This document shows positions 26,493 through 34,793 of a stretch of 42,133 bases of DNA, one piece after another. This DNA is from Actinomycetes bacterium (GTDB lineage Bacteria; Actinomycetota; Acidimicrobiia; IMCC26256; PALSA-610). A model generated the notes under the pieces. It was not told where the DNA came from. It did not search any database and was given only the letters and a program-made list of their open reading frames with translations. Each line of letters opens with the position of its first letter. The stretch's first letter is position 1. Location: positions 1-42,133 of the forward strand of contig JAODBJ010000048.1 of the NCBI GenBank assembly GCA_025463905.1, written 5' to 3'. The position numbers were made by a program, and so were the translations under genes.

Positions 26493-26540
26493 TCTCAGAA
26501 AAGTGCCGTTTTCCCGTCATTTCTGAGATCAGAACGGTGG
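26481..26540. repeat. 60-bp palindromic element, copy 1
   Basis: Arms 26485-26501 and 26520-26536 are complementary over 17 bp with a single mismatch (a T opposite G, which would be a wobble pair in RNA). The core is gttttgatctcag and its complement, around an 18-nt loop. It is about 85% identical over 60 bp to copy 2 at 27914-27973. It overlaps the stop codon of the upstream gene and lies 89 bp before the beta-helix gene. It could act as a bidirectional terminator, but the duplicated, palindromic form also fits a REP- or MITE-like repeat. Confidence 0.85.
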
Positions 26541-26628
26541 TATGTCCCTAGTAGCGGTCGTGGACTTGCCATAAGTTTCCAGCCGTGGGGCCGAGGTTCG
26601 CCCTCGCGAGCTTGATGGGGGATTTTCT

Positions 26629-27849
26629 ATGTTCCGTTTTCTTCGCTTCGCCGCGGCAGTCGCGCTGCCGGCTGCGATGTTCGTTCCAATGTTCGCGGCA
26701 CCGGCGCACGCAGTGCCAGCGACATTGACTGTCGACGACAACAACGCGCAATGCCCGGAGGCAACCTTCACCACCATTTCTGCGGCCGTCACCGCGGCCA
26801 ATGCGGGCGACACGATCCAGGTGTGTGCCGGCATCTACGCCGAGACGGTGACGGTCTCGAAGCAGCTCACGTTCCTGGGCGCAAAGTCCGGGGTTGACGG
26901 TCGCGGGCTTCGCGGCAACCTGACCAAGGAATCAGTCGTCAACAGCATCAACGGCGACTTCATCATCCCCGGTGGTGTCGACGGCGTGACGATCGACGGC
27001 TTCACGATCCAAGGTGCAGGAAGTGACGCGGTCGGCGCCGACGGCGTCGAGAGTTTCGCCGGGAGCAGCGGGCTCACACTTCAAAACAACGTGATCCGCG
27101 ACAACCTCGAAGGCATCAACTTCCAGAACCCCAACGGCAATCTTCCCGCGCTGATAACGCGCAACGCGTTCATCAATAACGACAACGGCACGACGGCCGA
27201 AGGCGGCACCGGGGTCTTCATTTCCAACGGTCCTGCGAACAACACCCAGATCGTGAGCAACTCGTTCAAGGGCCACCGCGAGACGGCGATCAACTTCGCC
27301 GGTTCGCCCAACCACTCGGTTGGCCTCGTCGTCAGCAACAACAAGAGTGTCGACGACTCGACCTTCGTCGTCGCGACCAACAGCGACAACGCGCTCGTCG
27401 AGTCGAACAAGGTCACGCACGCTGCCACGGGCAACGGCAGTGGCATCCTCGACTTCGGCAGCAACAACAGCCTGACGATCTCTCACAACACGATCAATGG
27501 CGGCGCGGGGGCAAACACCAGTGGCATTCGGGTTGCCGACTTCACCGGAACGCCGAGCGTCGGCACGAAAGTGATCACCAACACGGTGATCGGCCGCTAC
27601 TACGGCATTCGCTCCACCGGTAACTACACGACCCTGTTCATCGGCCAGAACACCGTGAAGAGCGCCGCGCAGGTCGGCATCGACGTGGAAGCCGGCAGCG
27701 GAAACTCGATCACGCGGAACAACGTGTCGCTCTCGGCGAACCGGGCGTGCCAAGACCTCACAACCGGTCCACTCACAGGCACGGCCAACACGTGGTCGCA
27801 CAACAACGGGCACGGCAGCCCGTCGTTCCCGGCGGGTATCTGCTCATAA
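26629..27849 (+). CDS. Secreted right-handed parallel beta-helix protein
   Basis: The 406-residue protein has a signal peptide (MFRFLRF basic start, hydrophobic core, cleavage after APAHA). The mature start TLTVDDNNAQCPEATFTTISAAVTAANAGDTIQVCAGIYAE is the classic lead-in of pectin-lyase-like/NosD beta-helix proteins. Repeated N/G-rich rungs follow (SGLTLQNNVIRDN, NNTQIVSNSFKG, NSLTISHNTING, NSITRNNVSLS). Two cysteine pairs are likely (C near 45/67 and C near 382/405). No catalytic residues of a known lyase are recognised; binding or structural roles are possible. GGGGGA precedes the ATG. The gene is bracketed by two copies of a 60-bp palindrome, which is notable. Confidence 0.88.
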   Translation: MFRFLRFAAAVALPAAMFVPMFAAPAHAVPATLTVDDNNAQCPEATFTTISAAVTAANAGDTIQVCAGIYAETVTVSKQLTFLGAKSGVDGRGLRGNLTKESVVNSINGDFIIPGGVDGVTIDGFTIQGAGSDAVGADGVESFAGSSGLTLQNNVIRDNLEGINFQNPNGNLPALITRNAFINNDNGTTAEGGTGVFISNGPANNTQIVSNSFKGHRETAINFAGSPNHSVGLVVSNNKSVDDSTFVVATNSDNALVESNKVTHAATGNGSGILDFGSNNSLTISHNTINGGAGANTSGIRVADFTGTPSVGTKVITNTVIGRYYGIRSTGNYTTLFIGQNTVKSAAQVGIDVEAGSGNSITRNNVSLSANRACQDLTTGPLTGTANTWSHNNGHGSPSFPAGICS

Positions 27850-27913
27850 CCCGAACTGCGTTTCGCAAAGCACGAGGTACTTCGTGGCCCGGTCGGTTCG
27901 CCGGCCGGGCCAC

Positions 27914-27973
27914 CACTCGTTTTGATCTCAGAAAAGTGCCCTTTTCCGGTCCCTTCTGAGATCAAAACGAGTG
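27914..27973. repeat. 60-bp palindromic element, copy 2
   Basis: This copy has perfect 20-bp inverted arms at 27914-27933 and 27954-27973 (cactcgttttgatctcagaa and its complement) around a 20-nt loop. The loop contains a nested GAAAAG/CTTTTC hairpin with a TGCC tip. It is about 85% identical to copy 1 at 26481-26540. It lies 64 bp after the beta-helix gene and 29 bp before the RNase HI gene. No gene is encoded in it. Confidence 0.9.
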
Positions 27974-28002
27974 CGGAGCACCGGTTGGGCCATGCTGGCT
28001 TG

Positions 28003-29031
28003 ATGTCGACGGTGGTTTATACGGACGGGGCGTGCAGCCCGAACCCGGGACCGGGGGGATGGGCGTGGGCGGTGCCCGACGGTCCGTTTGCAACCGGTGT
28101 CGAGGCGGAGTCGACGAACCAACGCATGGAAGTGACCGCCGCGCTCGAAGCCGTCCGCGCGTTGCCGGGCGAACTGTTGGTGGTGAGCGATTCGCAGTAT
28201 GTCGTGAAGTGCCACACGGATCGCTGGTACGTGAAGTGGGAGAAGTCCGGCTGGAACAACTCCAATCGCAAGCCCGTCGCCAACGCCGATCTTTGGAAAC
28301 CACTGGTCGAGCTGTTCCACAGCCGCGGCGATGAACTGAGATTCCAATGGGTTCGCGGACATAGCGACGACGTCATGAACGACATCGTCGACCGGTTGGC
28401 CGTCGAAGCGGCGCGAACCCAGATTGCTCGCAACGGGACCGAACCGCCGACGGCGCTCGGCGCGCCGGATGAACCGGCGAGCGAGCGGGAGCGCAACGCG
28501 CCGCGCGCGGTCGGTTCACTCGCCGTGCCGGGCGGGCACCTCGTCGTCGTGCTCGGACACCGCCCTCCGGAACTCGGCGGTTACGGCGACAACGCGATCG
28601 CCGCCGGTGTGCGGCGCAAGGTCGCGGAGATCCTCACGGGCTTGCGCGTCGTTCACCCCGATCTCGTCGTCCTCACCGGACTCGGGCTCGGCGCCGAACA
28701 ACTCGGCGCGGAAGCGGCTGCGGCCGCGGGCGTGCCGTACGTCGCGGTCTTGCCCTTTCCGAATCCTGACGCGGTTTGGCCCGCCGCGAGCCGCGCCATC
28801 TTTCAGCGCCTCGCCGACGGCGCGCGGGACACCCTGGTGCTCGCGACCACCAAGCCGACCTCCAAGCAAACGGCCGGCATGGCCCTCGGCCGCCGCGACG
28901 ACTGGTTTCGCAGCCACGCGCATGGCGCGCTCATCGTGTGGGACGGCCGCGACCGTGCGATCGGCAGCATGGTGAAGGCACTCGAGCGGCGCATCCCCGA
29001 TGACGTGTGGGTGGTCTCCCCCGAGACCTAG
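28003..29031 (+). CDS. rnhA: RNase HI fused to a SLOG/YpsA-like domain
   Basis: The protein has 342 residues. Residues 1-140 are a complete RNase HI, which cuts RNA in RNA-DNA hybrids, with active-site D8 (YTDGAC), E43 (NQRMEV), D63 (VSDSQYV) and D130 (NDIVDRLA), plus the SPNPGPGGW loop. A linker of about 35 residues follows. Residues 178-342 form a Rossmannoid domain starting HLVVVLGHRPPELGGYG, with LTGLGLGAEQLGAEAAAAAGVPYVAVLP and a GALIVWDG strand. This closely recalls YpsA (GYKPFELG...) of the SLOG superfamily, which binds nucleotide-like ligands. The ATG at 28003 starts RNase HI homology immediately; a longer frame begins inside the palindrome and is rejected. The fusion is unusual. Confidence 0.88.
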   Translation: MSTVVYTDGACSPNPGPGGWAWAVPDGPFATGVEAESTNQRMEVTAALEAVRALPGELLVVSDSQYVVKCHTDRWYVKWEKSGWNNSNRKPVANADLWKPLVELFHSRGDELRFQWVRGHSDDVMNDIVDRLAVEAARTQIARNGTEPPTALGAPDEPASERERNAPRAVGSLAVPGGHLVVVLGHRPPELGGYGDNAIAAGVRRKVAEILTGLRVVHPDLVVLTGLGLGAEQLGAEAAAAAGVPYVAVLPFPNPDAVWPAASRAIFQRLADGARDTLVLATTKPTSKQTAGMALGRRDDWFRSHAHGALIVWDGRDRAIGSMVKALERRIPDDVWVVSPET

Positions 29032-29115
29032 CCGCCGAACGAGGCCCTCGGCCCCCTACGGGAGCGTGTGATCGCGCCAAACGGCGGGTAGGGCTCGACC
29101 ACGAAGCGCCGATCA

Positions 29116-31044
29116 ATGCGGCACGCGCTGACCGCCGAGCCGTGCATCGGCGGCATTGCCGTGCTTGCGGCGGTGTCTGGGGTTGTTTGGGCGGTGGTGC
29201 GGGCGGCGCGCATCGGCTGGGTGCCGGGCGCTGACGATGCCGCCATCGCGCTGCGAACGCAAGACGTCTTCAGCCGTCATTTGCCGCTGCTCGGCATGCC
29301 GTCGACGCTCGGTGTGTACGCACACGGCCACCCGGCGAGTCATCCCGGGCCGCTCGAATTCTTCGCGCTCGCGAGCCCCTACGCACTGTTCGGCCGGTCG
29401 CCCGCGGGCCTCCTCGTGGGCGTCGCGATCGTCAACGTCGCGTCGATCCTCGCGATCGCGTGGGCGTGCAGCCGTCTCGGTGGGTGGCGCCTCGTCACGT
29501 GGTCGATGTTGATGACCGCGATCCTCGTCTGGGCCATCGGTACCGCCGCCGCCGAAGTGTGGAACCCCGACATCGCGCTCCTCCCGTTCGCGGCGTTCCT
29601 CGTGCTGGGCGCGACGGTCGCCAACGGCGCCGTGAGCGCTCTGCCCCTCGCGGTGCTGTTCGGCAGCTTCGCGTTGCAAGCCCATCTCAGCTACCTCGGT
29701 CTGGTCGCGTTGGTGACGGGATGGATCGTGGTCGTTGCGCTCTGGCACGGAGTGCGACAGTGGCGCGCCGACCCGACTTCGCGGCGCGGCTTGCAGCGCG
29801 TCGCGGTCGCGTCGACCGCGGTGTTCGTAGCGTGTTGGTGGGCTCCTGTCGTCCAACAGTTCGCCGGCCATCCACCCAACGTGAGCGCGCTGCTCGGCGG
29901 TCTGACCGCCGGTGGATCACACGTCGCGGGACCGCGATTCGCGGTGCATTTCGTCGGACGAGTGATCGGAGTTCCTCCTCCGTTCGGGATGCGGCCGACG
30001 AACGCCGATACGGGCATGGTCGGCGTTGCGTCGCCGGCCGACTGGGCGCGCTTCGCGCTGCCGTGGCTGCTGCTCGCGCTGGGCTTTGCGGTCGCGTTCC
30101 GACGGCGCTCGAAACTCGCTGCGGTCACACTCGCGACGGCGGCGGTAAGTGTGGGCGCGGCCACGATCACCGCGGCGCGGGTTCCATCGTTGGAGACGGC
30201 GGGGTTGGTCTACATATACAACGTGCGCTGGCTGTGGCCGACCGCGATGTTCTTCTGGTTCGCGATCGTGTTCGCGACGTGGCAACTCATCGCGGTGCCC
30301 GATCGAACGGGTCGCGTACTCCCCCGTTGGCCAGCGGTGCTTTGTGTAGGACTTGCCGTCGTCGTTGCCTCGGTGCCGCGCGTCTCAGCGACGACGGTCG
30401 CGCGCGCCGACGCCCGACTCACGCGACTTCTCGCCGACTCGCTCACCGCGCGCGTCGCGGGCTCCGGTCCTCTGGTCGTGCGCGGCAGCGGCGCAACCGC
30501 AGTCGTTACGGTCGCGCCGGGACTCGCGGTGGCACTCGAACGCCACGGCGTCCATGCGTATCTGCTCCCTCCTTTCCCGCCGCCGATCGCGCCGTGGGGA
30601 AACCATCGCGAGTACACGGGTCAGCCGGTCGCGGGCACCGTCTGGGTGGTGAGCGGCGGCAGCGGCGCGCCGACACCGACGGCGCGGCGCGTTGCCAGCG
30701 CGTCCGGCGTCACGGGCGCGGTCGCTCGGGAAGGCCGCCGCCTCCGCGACGCGATGCTGGCCGACATCAACCGGGAAGGCGGCGTCCGCCTTACCGACGC
30801 CGGGCGTCATCTCCTGGCGAATACATCTCGCGAGGCCGGCCGGACGATCCGAACCGACCTCCTCGCCGCGCGCGACAAGCCCCGAGCGGCATTGTCCGAC
30901 GGCACGTTGTCGACGCTGGTCGGCGACGGGCTCATTGCGGCACCGGGCGGCGATCCGACAGCTTTGAAGCGCTACGGAGCGTTACGGCCGCTGCTGTCGG
31001 GCGAGTGGAATGCCACTGTCTACCTCGACCGACCACCAACCTGA
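29116..31044 (+). CDS. Large polytopic membrane protein, GT-C-like
   Basis: The 642-residue protein has about ten hydrophobic helices in the first two thirds, then a soluble C-terminal region. An early extracytoplasmic loop, VPGADDAAIALRTQDVF, carries an acidic pair like the DD/DE motifs of GT-C glycosyltransferases, which use lipid-linked sugars. HPASHPGPLEFF follows after it. The C-terminal part (residues about 440-640) is rich in Arg/Ala and has no recognised domain. A glycosyltransferase role is plausible but unproven; family identity was not certain by eye. The ATG at 29116 gives a suitable first helix, but the Shine-Dalgarno is weak. The downstream secreted protein may be linked. Confidence 0.7.
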   Translation: MRHALTAEPCIGGIAVLAAVSGVVWAVVRAARIGWVPGADDAAIALRTQDVFSRHLPLLGMPSTLGVYAHGHPASHPGPLEFFALASPYALFGRSPAGLLVGVAIVNVASILAIAWACSRLGGWRLVTWSMLMTAILVWAIGTAAAEVWNPDIALLPFAAFLVLGATVANGAVSALPLAVLFGSFALQAHLSYLGLVALVTGWIVVVALWHGVRQWRADPTSRRGLQRVAVASTAVFVACWWAPVVQQFAGHPPNVSALLGGLTAGGSHVAGPRFAVHFVGRVIGVPPPFGMRPTNADTGMVGVASPADWARFALPWLLLALGFAVAFRRRSKLAAVTLATAAVSVGAATITAARVPSLETAGLVYIYNVRWLWPTAMFFWFAIVFATWQLIAVPDRTGRVLPRWPAVLCVGLAVVVASVPRVSATTVARADARLTRLLADSLTARVAGSGPLVVRGSGATAVVTVAPGLAVALERHGVHAYLLPPFPPPIAPWGNHREYTGQPVAGTVWVVSGGSGAPTPTARRVASASGVTGAVAREGRRLRDAMLADINREGGVRLTDAGRHLLANTSREAGRTIRTDLLAARDKPRAALSDGTLSTLVGDGLIAAPGGDPTALKRYGALRPLLSGEWNATVYLDRPPT

Positions 31045-31142
31045 TCGGTCGGCGTCGCGGCACAATGCTGATGCCGCCGCGGGTGCCTTACCCGCATTCT
31101 TGGGCCACAGCAACGACATCAACCCCGGGGGGATCTAGACCC

Positions 31143-31772
31143 ATGCTCTTTCCAATCCGAGTTCGCACGTTCGTAACGACGGCAATCGTGGTCGGCAGCG
31201 TCGCGGCATTCGTCGCGCCGACCGCAGCAGCCGCGGCCGCGCCGAAGACCCAAGGGGTCGGCAGCGTGACATGCAGCGCCAAAGGCAAGGTCACCTTCAA
31301 CCCGCCGCTCACGACGGCCGGCACGGGTGGCACGATGGAGAAGATCAAGATCGCGGTCAAGTTGTCGAGCTGCAGCGGGACCGGCGACGGTGCGACCATC
31401 GTCGGCGGTTCGACGAAGACGCTCTCGGTCGTCGCCTCCGACGACGCGACCAAGTGCTCAGCGGTACCCGACTGGGAACTGTCGATGCTTGCGGTAACTA
31501 CCCGCTGGAAGGCTTCGACCGGAAGTCCGCAGCTCGCCAACACCCAGGACGGCTTCAACCTCACGAGCATTTCGGCGAATCCAGTTACATGGAACTACTC
31601 GCCGGCTTACCCGGGTACGACCGGATCGTTCTCGGGGGACGACGCTTCGGCGCAGTTCGTTCTCCAGCAGACGCAGGCTGAGATCGACGCGGCATGCGCG
31701 AGCCCGGCGGGACTGGCGACCCTGAAGATCACCAACGCGTCGACCCTAGCGTGGGCGCTGCCGGCGTCGTAA
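31143..31772 (+). CDS. Secreted protein of unknown function
   Basis: The 209-residue precursor has a clear signal peptide: basic MLFPIRVR, hydrophobic core, and an alanine-rich cleavage region (PTAAAAAA). The mature part is beta-rich, Thr/Ser/Gly-rich and contains four cysteines (VTCSAKG, SSCSGTG, TKCSAVP, DAACASP), which could form two disulfides. I do not recognise the family. GGGGGGATCT upstream of the ATG gives a reasonable Shine-Dalgarno. It sits 98 bp after the large membrane protein on the same strand and is convergent with the histone-fold gene, with 9 bp between the two stops. Confidence 0.75.
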   Translation: MLFPIRVRTFVTTAIVVGSVAAFVAPTAAAAAAPKTQGVGSVTCSAKGKVTFNPPLTTAGTGGTMEKIKIAVKLSSCSGTGDGATIVGGSTKTLSVVASDDATKCSAVPDWELSMLAVTTRWKASTGSPQLANTQDGFNLTSISANPVTWNYSPAYPGTTGSFSGDDASAQFVLQQTQAEIDAACASPAGLATLKITNASTLAWALPAS

Positions 31773-31781
31773 CTGTCGTAA

Positions 31782-32231
31782 CTAGAGGAGCAGATCGAAG
31801 AGCCGGAACGCACGTTTCCAGTGCTCGCTGCTCGGATTCTTCATCTGTGAATCGATAATCCGGAAACTCTTGGCGAGTGCGACGCTGAGTCCTCCGGCGA
31901 TGAACGGGAGCTTCGCTTCCGTCTCGTCGGAGAGGCTCGCGTCGAGTTGCGGTCGCGCCGCAAGGTCGTCGAGGAGCGTGTGCAACCAGAGGTCTTCGTC
32001 GATTCGCTTGAACTCGTGGATTCGCTCCTGCAGGCCCTTCGTGATCGGAAGGTCGGTAGGTTCGATCACATCGCGACCGTTCGCCTTCGCGGCGGCGACG
32101 CCCATGATGAGCATGTCGTAGACCTTGTCGAAGACGAAGTCTCGGTACCGCTTCAAGTCGGATTTGTCGACGTCGAGGGCCGCGGCGTCCCGGAAGAAGC
32201 GCTCGAACTGCGGGACACCTGTTATCGGCAC
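31782..32231 (-). CDS. Bacterial double histone-fold protein (DUF1931 family)
   Basis: The 149-residue protein matches the DUF1931 family, whose Aquifex member (Aq_328) has two histone folds in one chain. Recognisable stretches are GVPQFERFFRDAA, VDKSDLKRYRDFV, AAKANGRDVIEPTDLPITKGLQ, RPQLDASLSDETEAKLPFIAGGLSVALAKSF, and the closing EHWKRAFRLFDLLL. The start is the GTG at 32231, which lies 8 nt downstream of GGAGG and coincides with the start of family homology; a longer frame to 32294 is less likely. DNA binding is inferred from fold alone and has not been established for this family as far as I know. It is divergent from a GH99-like gene. Confidence 0.88.
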   Translation of the reverse strand: MPITGVPQFERFFRDAAALDVDKSDLKRYRDFVFDKVYDMLIMGVAAAKANGRDVIEPTDLPITKGLQERIHEFKRIDEDLWLHTLLDDLAARPQLDASLSDETEAKLPFIAGGLSVALAKSFRIIDSQMKNPSSEHWKRAFRLFDLLL

Positions 32232-32424
32232 CACAACCACCTCCACGGCGCGCACCCGACGACCCGATCGATCGTAAAAGGGGTAACCCACCACGGCGCG
32301 CGCTGTAAAGGGAATCGGTAGGAACTACGCGAACGCGGGGTACACGGAACCGGCGCGCGTAGGCCAGTGCGCCATGTGTCCGGTGATGCGTGCACCGGAC
32401 TCGTCACGCCCGTATCGTCGTCGG

Positions 32425-33447
32425 ATGTTCGCGAAGCGCAAAACGCGGTCGCGAGGGCGCTGGTCGATGTTCGCAGTCGTGGCAGTGCTTGTCGTGGCGG
32501 TCGCCGGGTGCAAGACCATGGCGCCGCCCACCGCCACTTCGCCGATTCGCGCCGCCTTCTACTACCCATGGTTCCCGGAGGCGTGGGCGCAGCAAGGCCA
32601 AAATCCGTTCACGAACTACACGCCGGTGCGCGGCTCGTACAGCATCGACGCGCCGACGGTGACGACACAGATCACGGAAATGCAGTACGCCGGCATCAGC
32701 GTCGGTATCGCGTCGTGGTTCGGACAGAACAGCACGACCGACAAACATTGGCCCGCGTTGATGCAGGCCGCGCAAGGCACGGGATTCGCGTGGGCGCCGT
32801 ACTACGAACCGGAAGGCATCTCCGATCCGACGCCGACCCAGATCGCCGCGGATCTGCACTACATCCGCCAAACCTACGTTGGTTCCACCGATGGGCTCCT
32901 CTTGCTGAACGGCAAGGGAATGGCGGTGTTCGTGTACAACGCCGACGACCCCACGCAGGTGAAGGGTTGCGACACCGTTACCCGTTGGAAGCAAGCGCGA
33001 CAGCTCTTGCACGACCAGTACAACGAGGACGTGTACATCGACCTGAAGGTTTTTCCCGGGTACCGCCAGTGCGTGGACGACGCATCCATCGACGGCTGGC
33101 ACCAGTACGGACCCGCGTCTTCCGATCAGAACTTCGTGACTGCACCTGGCGACGGTTCATACGGCATCTCGCCGGGCTACTGGAAGTCGGGCGCGGCATA
33201 CGGCACCGCGCCGTTCTTGAGCCGCGACCGCGCGCGCTGGCAGCAGAGCGTCGCAACGATGAACGCGTCCGGGGCGAAGTGGCAACTCATCGCGACGTAC
33301 AACGAGTGGGGCGAAGGCACCGCGATCGAAGGCTCGTCCGGTTGTCGCAACGTCGCGCCGGCGGGCACCTATTGCGACTGGCACGGCGACGGCACCGTCT
33401 CCGACTTTTCAGCAGACCTGCACGCGGCGGCACCACCACACAGCTGA
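32425..33447 (+). CDS. GH99-like glycoside hydrolase lipoprotein
   Basis: The 340-residue precursor has a basic N-terminus and hydrophobic segment ending in a lipobox (VAVAGCKT), so the enzyme is anchored outside the membrane. The domain starts AAFYYPWFPEAW, followed by NYTPVRGSYSIDA, QITEMQYAGISVGIASW and the C-terminal motif YNEWGEGTAIEGS. This is the pattern of GH99/GH71-like (endo-alpha-mannosidase-related, WbsX-like) proteins, with catalytic acids expected in the NEW-EGT-IE box. Substrate is likely an alpha-linked glycan but cannot be read from sequence. The ATG at 32425 is chosen just before the signal sequence. It is convergent with the propeller-like protein, separated by a 32-bp gap. 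Confidence 0.8.
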   Translation: MFAKRKTRSRGRWSMFAVVAVLVVAVAGCKTMAPPTATSPIRAAFYYPWFPEAWAQQGQNPFTNYTPVRGSYSIDAPTVTTQITEMQYAGISVGIASWFGQNSTTDKHWPALMQAAQGTGFAWAPYYEPEGISDPTPTQIAADLHYIRQTYVGSTDGLLLLNGKGMAVFVYNADDPTQVKGCDTVTRWKQARQLLHDQYNEDVYIDLKVFPGYRQCVDDASIDGWHQYGPASSDQNFVTAPGDGSYGISPGYWKSGAAYGTAPFLSRDRARWQQSVATMNASGAKWQLIATYNEWGEGTAIEGSSGCRNVAPAGTYCDWHGDGTVSDFSADLHAAAPPHS

Positions 33448-33451
33448 TCGC

Positions 33452-33481
33452 GACGCGCACGCGGCCCTGGCTCCGCGCGTC
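33452..33481. terminator. Possible bidirectional hairpin between convergent genes
   Basis: A GACGCGC/GCGCGTC inverted repeat (33452-33458 with 33475-33481) fills the gap between the GH99-like gene and the M15-type gene. No T-tract follows on either strand, so intrinsic termination is only a weak suggestion. Confidence 0.3.
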
Positions 33482-34793
33482 ACGGCACGTCGATATGCAG
33501 ATGGTTACAGCCATCTGCGATCGTCGTGACGCCGATCGGAAGGGCCGGTGTCGCGCCACAGTTCGACTGTCCGAACCGGCTTCCCGGAGGCATGAGCGGC
33601 GCGACCGTGTTGATGATGGTGATCGCGGGAGGGTTGCGGCCCGTGACCTGCTGATAGTCGAGAATGTTGATGTCGGCGGCGTGGCCCGTGTAGTGACGGC
33701 TGCTGCGCGAGTGGCCGGAACCACCGCTCTCCAGCGCCGAGATGCTGTAGCTGTGATCGCGCGCGAGTCGAACGAGCATGCGGAGGATCGTCCGGTCGAG
33801 CGGATAGCCACTCGTCGCGGGCTCACTGCGCGCCGCGTGCTCGAGGTCCTCCAACACTGCGGGTGCCGTCTTCACAACTCGATCGTTTGAGAGAAGTTGT
33901 TGCGCCAGCTCCGACGCGACGCCGGAGTCACGCGTGCCCGAGGCAACCACCCAATAGCCCCGACCCGTCGGTGTGCGAACCATCCCGACCACCGTTTTGC
34001 CGTCGAGCGACACGCCACCCATCGATCCGTAGAACCGTGCGTGTCCGAACGCGAAGATCCCACCGTCGCGCGCGACGAGCCAATACCCGTCGCCGGCACG
34101 AGTCGCAGTAACACCCGTGATCGGTTGTGCGAGCGTCGTCCCTCCCGTCGAACCGAAAAAGCGCGTATCGCCGAACGCAAAGATGCCGCCGTCGCGCGCC
34201 GCCAACCAATAGCCCTTGCCGCTGCGAGTTGCAGCCATGCCGACAATGGGTTGGTGCAACGCGATGTTCCCTGTCGAACCGCGGAACACCGCGTCACCGA
34301 ACGCGAACATCCCGCCGTCCGATGCAACAAGCCAATAGCCGTGACCGCTTGGCGTCGCGCCCATCGCGACGACGGGCTTCGTCAACGTCATGTTTCCGGT
34401 CGACCCATAGAAGCGCGCGTCGCCGTAACTGAAGATGCCGCCGTCGGCCGCGACGAACCAGTAGCCCTTCCCTGACGGAGTCGCGGCCATCCCGACGACC
34501 GGTTGCGCGAGATGGATGTTGCCAGTCGAGCCGTAGAACTTCGCGTTGCCGTACGAGAACACACCGCCGTCTTCGCCGAGCATCCAGTAGCCCTTGCCCG
34601 TTTTCGTGTTCGCCATTCCGACCAGCGGCGAATTGAGCGACATCTCGCCCGTCGACCCGAAGAAGCCCGCGTCGCCGAACGCGTAGACGTCGTGCGCGGG
34701 TTTCGTCTGCGTCGCACCGACAGCTGTCGGAAGTGCAACCAACGATGCACCCGCGATCACAACAACGCCGAAGATCTTCGAGAAGTACCGCAT
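33480..34793 (-). CDS. Secreted six-repeat propeller-like protein with M15-type zinc domain
   Basis: The 437-residue precursor has a signal peptide (MRYFSKIFGVVVIAGASLVALP, cleavage near AVGA). Residues about 36-289 are six consecutive 42-residue repeats with the consensus VFSYGDARFYGSTGN...LxQPVVGMAATPSGKGYW..AxDGG, fitting a beta-propeller. The C-terminal third looks like a peptidase M15-type (D-Ala-D-Ala carboxypeptidase-like) domain, with zinc-site sequences RHYTGHAADIN (HxxxxxxD) and NHLHID. A cell-wall role is therefore likely: the repeats may bind and the domain may hydrolyse or recognise peptidoglycan. The ATG at 34793 precedes the signal sequence. It is divergent from the sigma factor gene across a 300-bp gap. 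Confidence 0.85.
   Translation of the reverse strand: MRYFSKIFGVVVIAGASLVALPTAVGATQTKPAHDVYAFGDAGFFGSTGEMSLNSPLVGMANTKTGKGYWMLGEDGGVFSYGNAKFYGSTGNIHLAQPVVGMAATPSGKGYWFVAADGGIFSYGDARFYGSTGNMTLTKPVVAMGATPSGHGYWLVASDGGMFAFGDAVFRGSTGNIALHQPIVGMAATRSGKGYWLAARDGGIFAFGDTRFFGSTGGTTLAQPITGVTATRAGDGYWLVARDGGIFAFGHARFYGSMGGVSLDGKTVVGMVRTPTGRGYWVVASGTRDSGVASELAQQLLSNDRVVKTAPAVLEDLEHAARSEPATSGYPLDRTILRMLVRLARDHSYSISALESGGSGHSRSSRHYTGHAADINILDYQQVTGRNPPAITIINTVAPLMPPGSRFGQSNCGATPALPIGVTTIADGCNHLHIDVP
33894..34688 (-). repeat. Six 126-bp coding repeats in the propeller-like gene
   Basis: Six degenerate 126-bp units encode the 42-residue repeat of the secreted protein. Each has a GSTG or similar turn, a GYW core and a DGG end. 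They are in frame, vary in sequence and have no spacers, so they are protein repeats and not a CRISPR array. The outer boundaries given here are approximate. Confidence 0.8.

Noticed and set aside
33894-34688. Regularly spaced repeats that could suggest a CRISPR array
   Set aside because: The 126-bp units are in frame, vary at many positions, have no unique spacers, and encode a 42-residue protein repeat.
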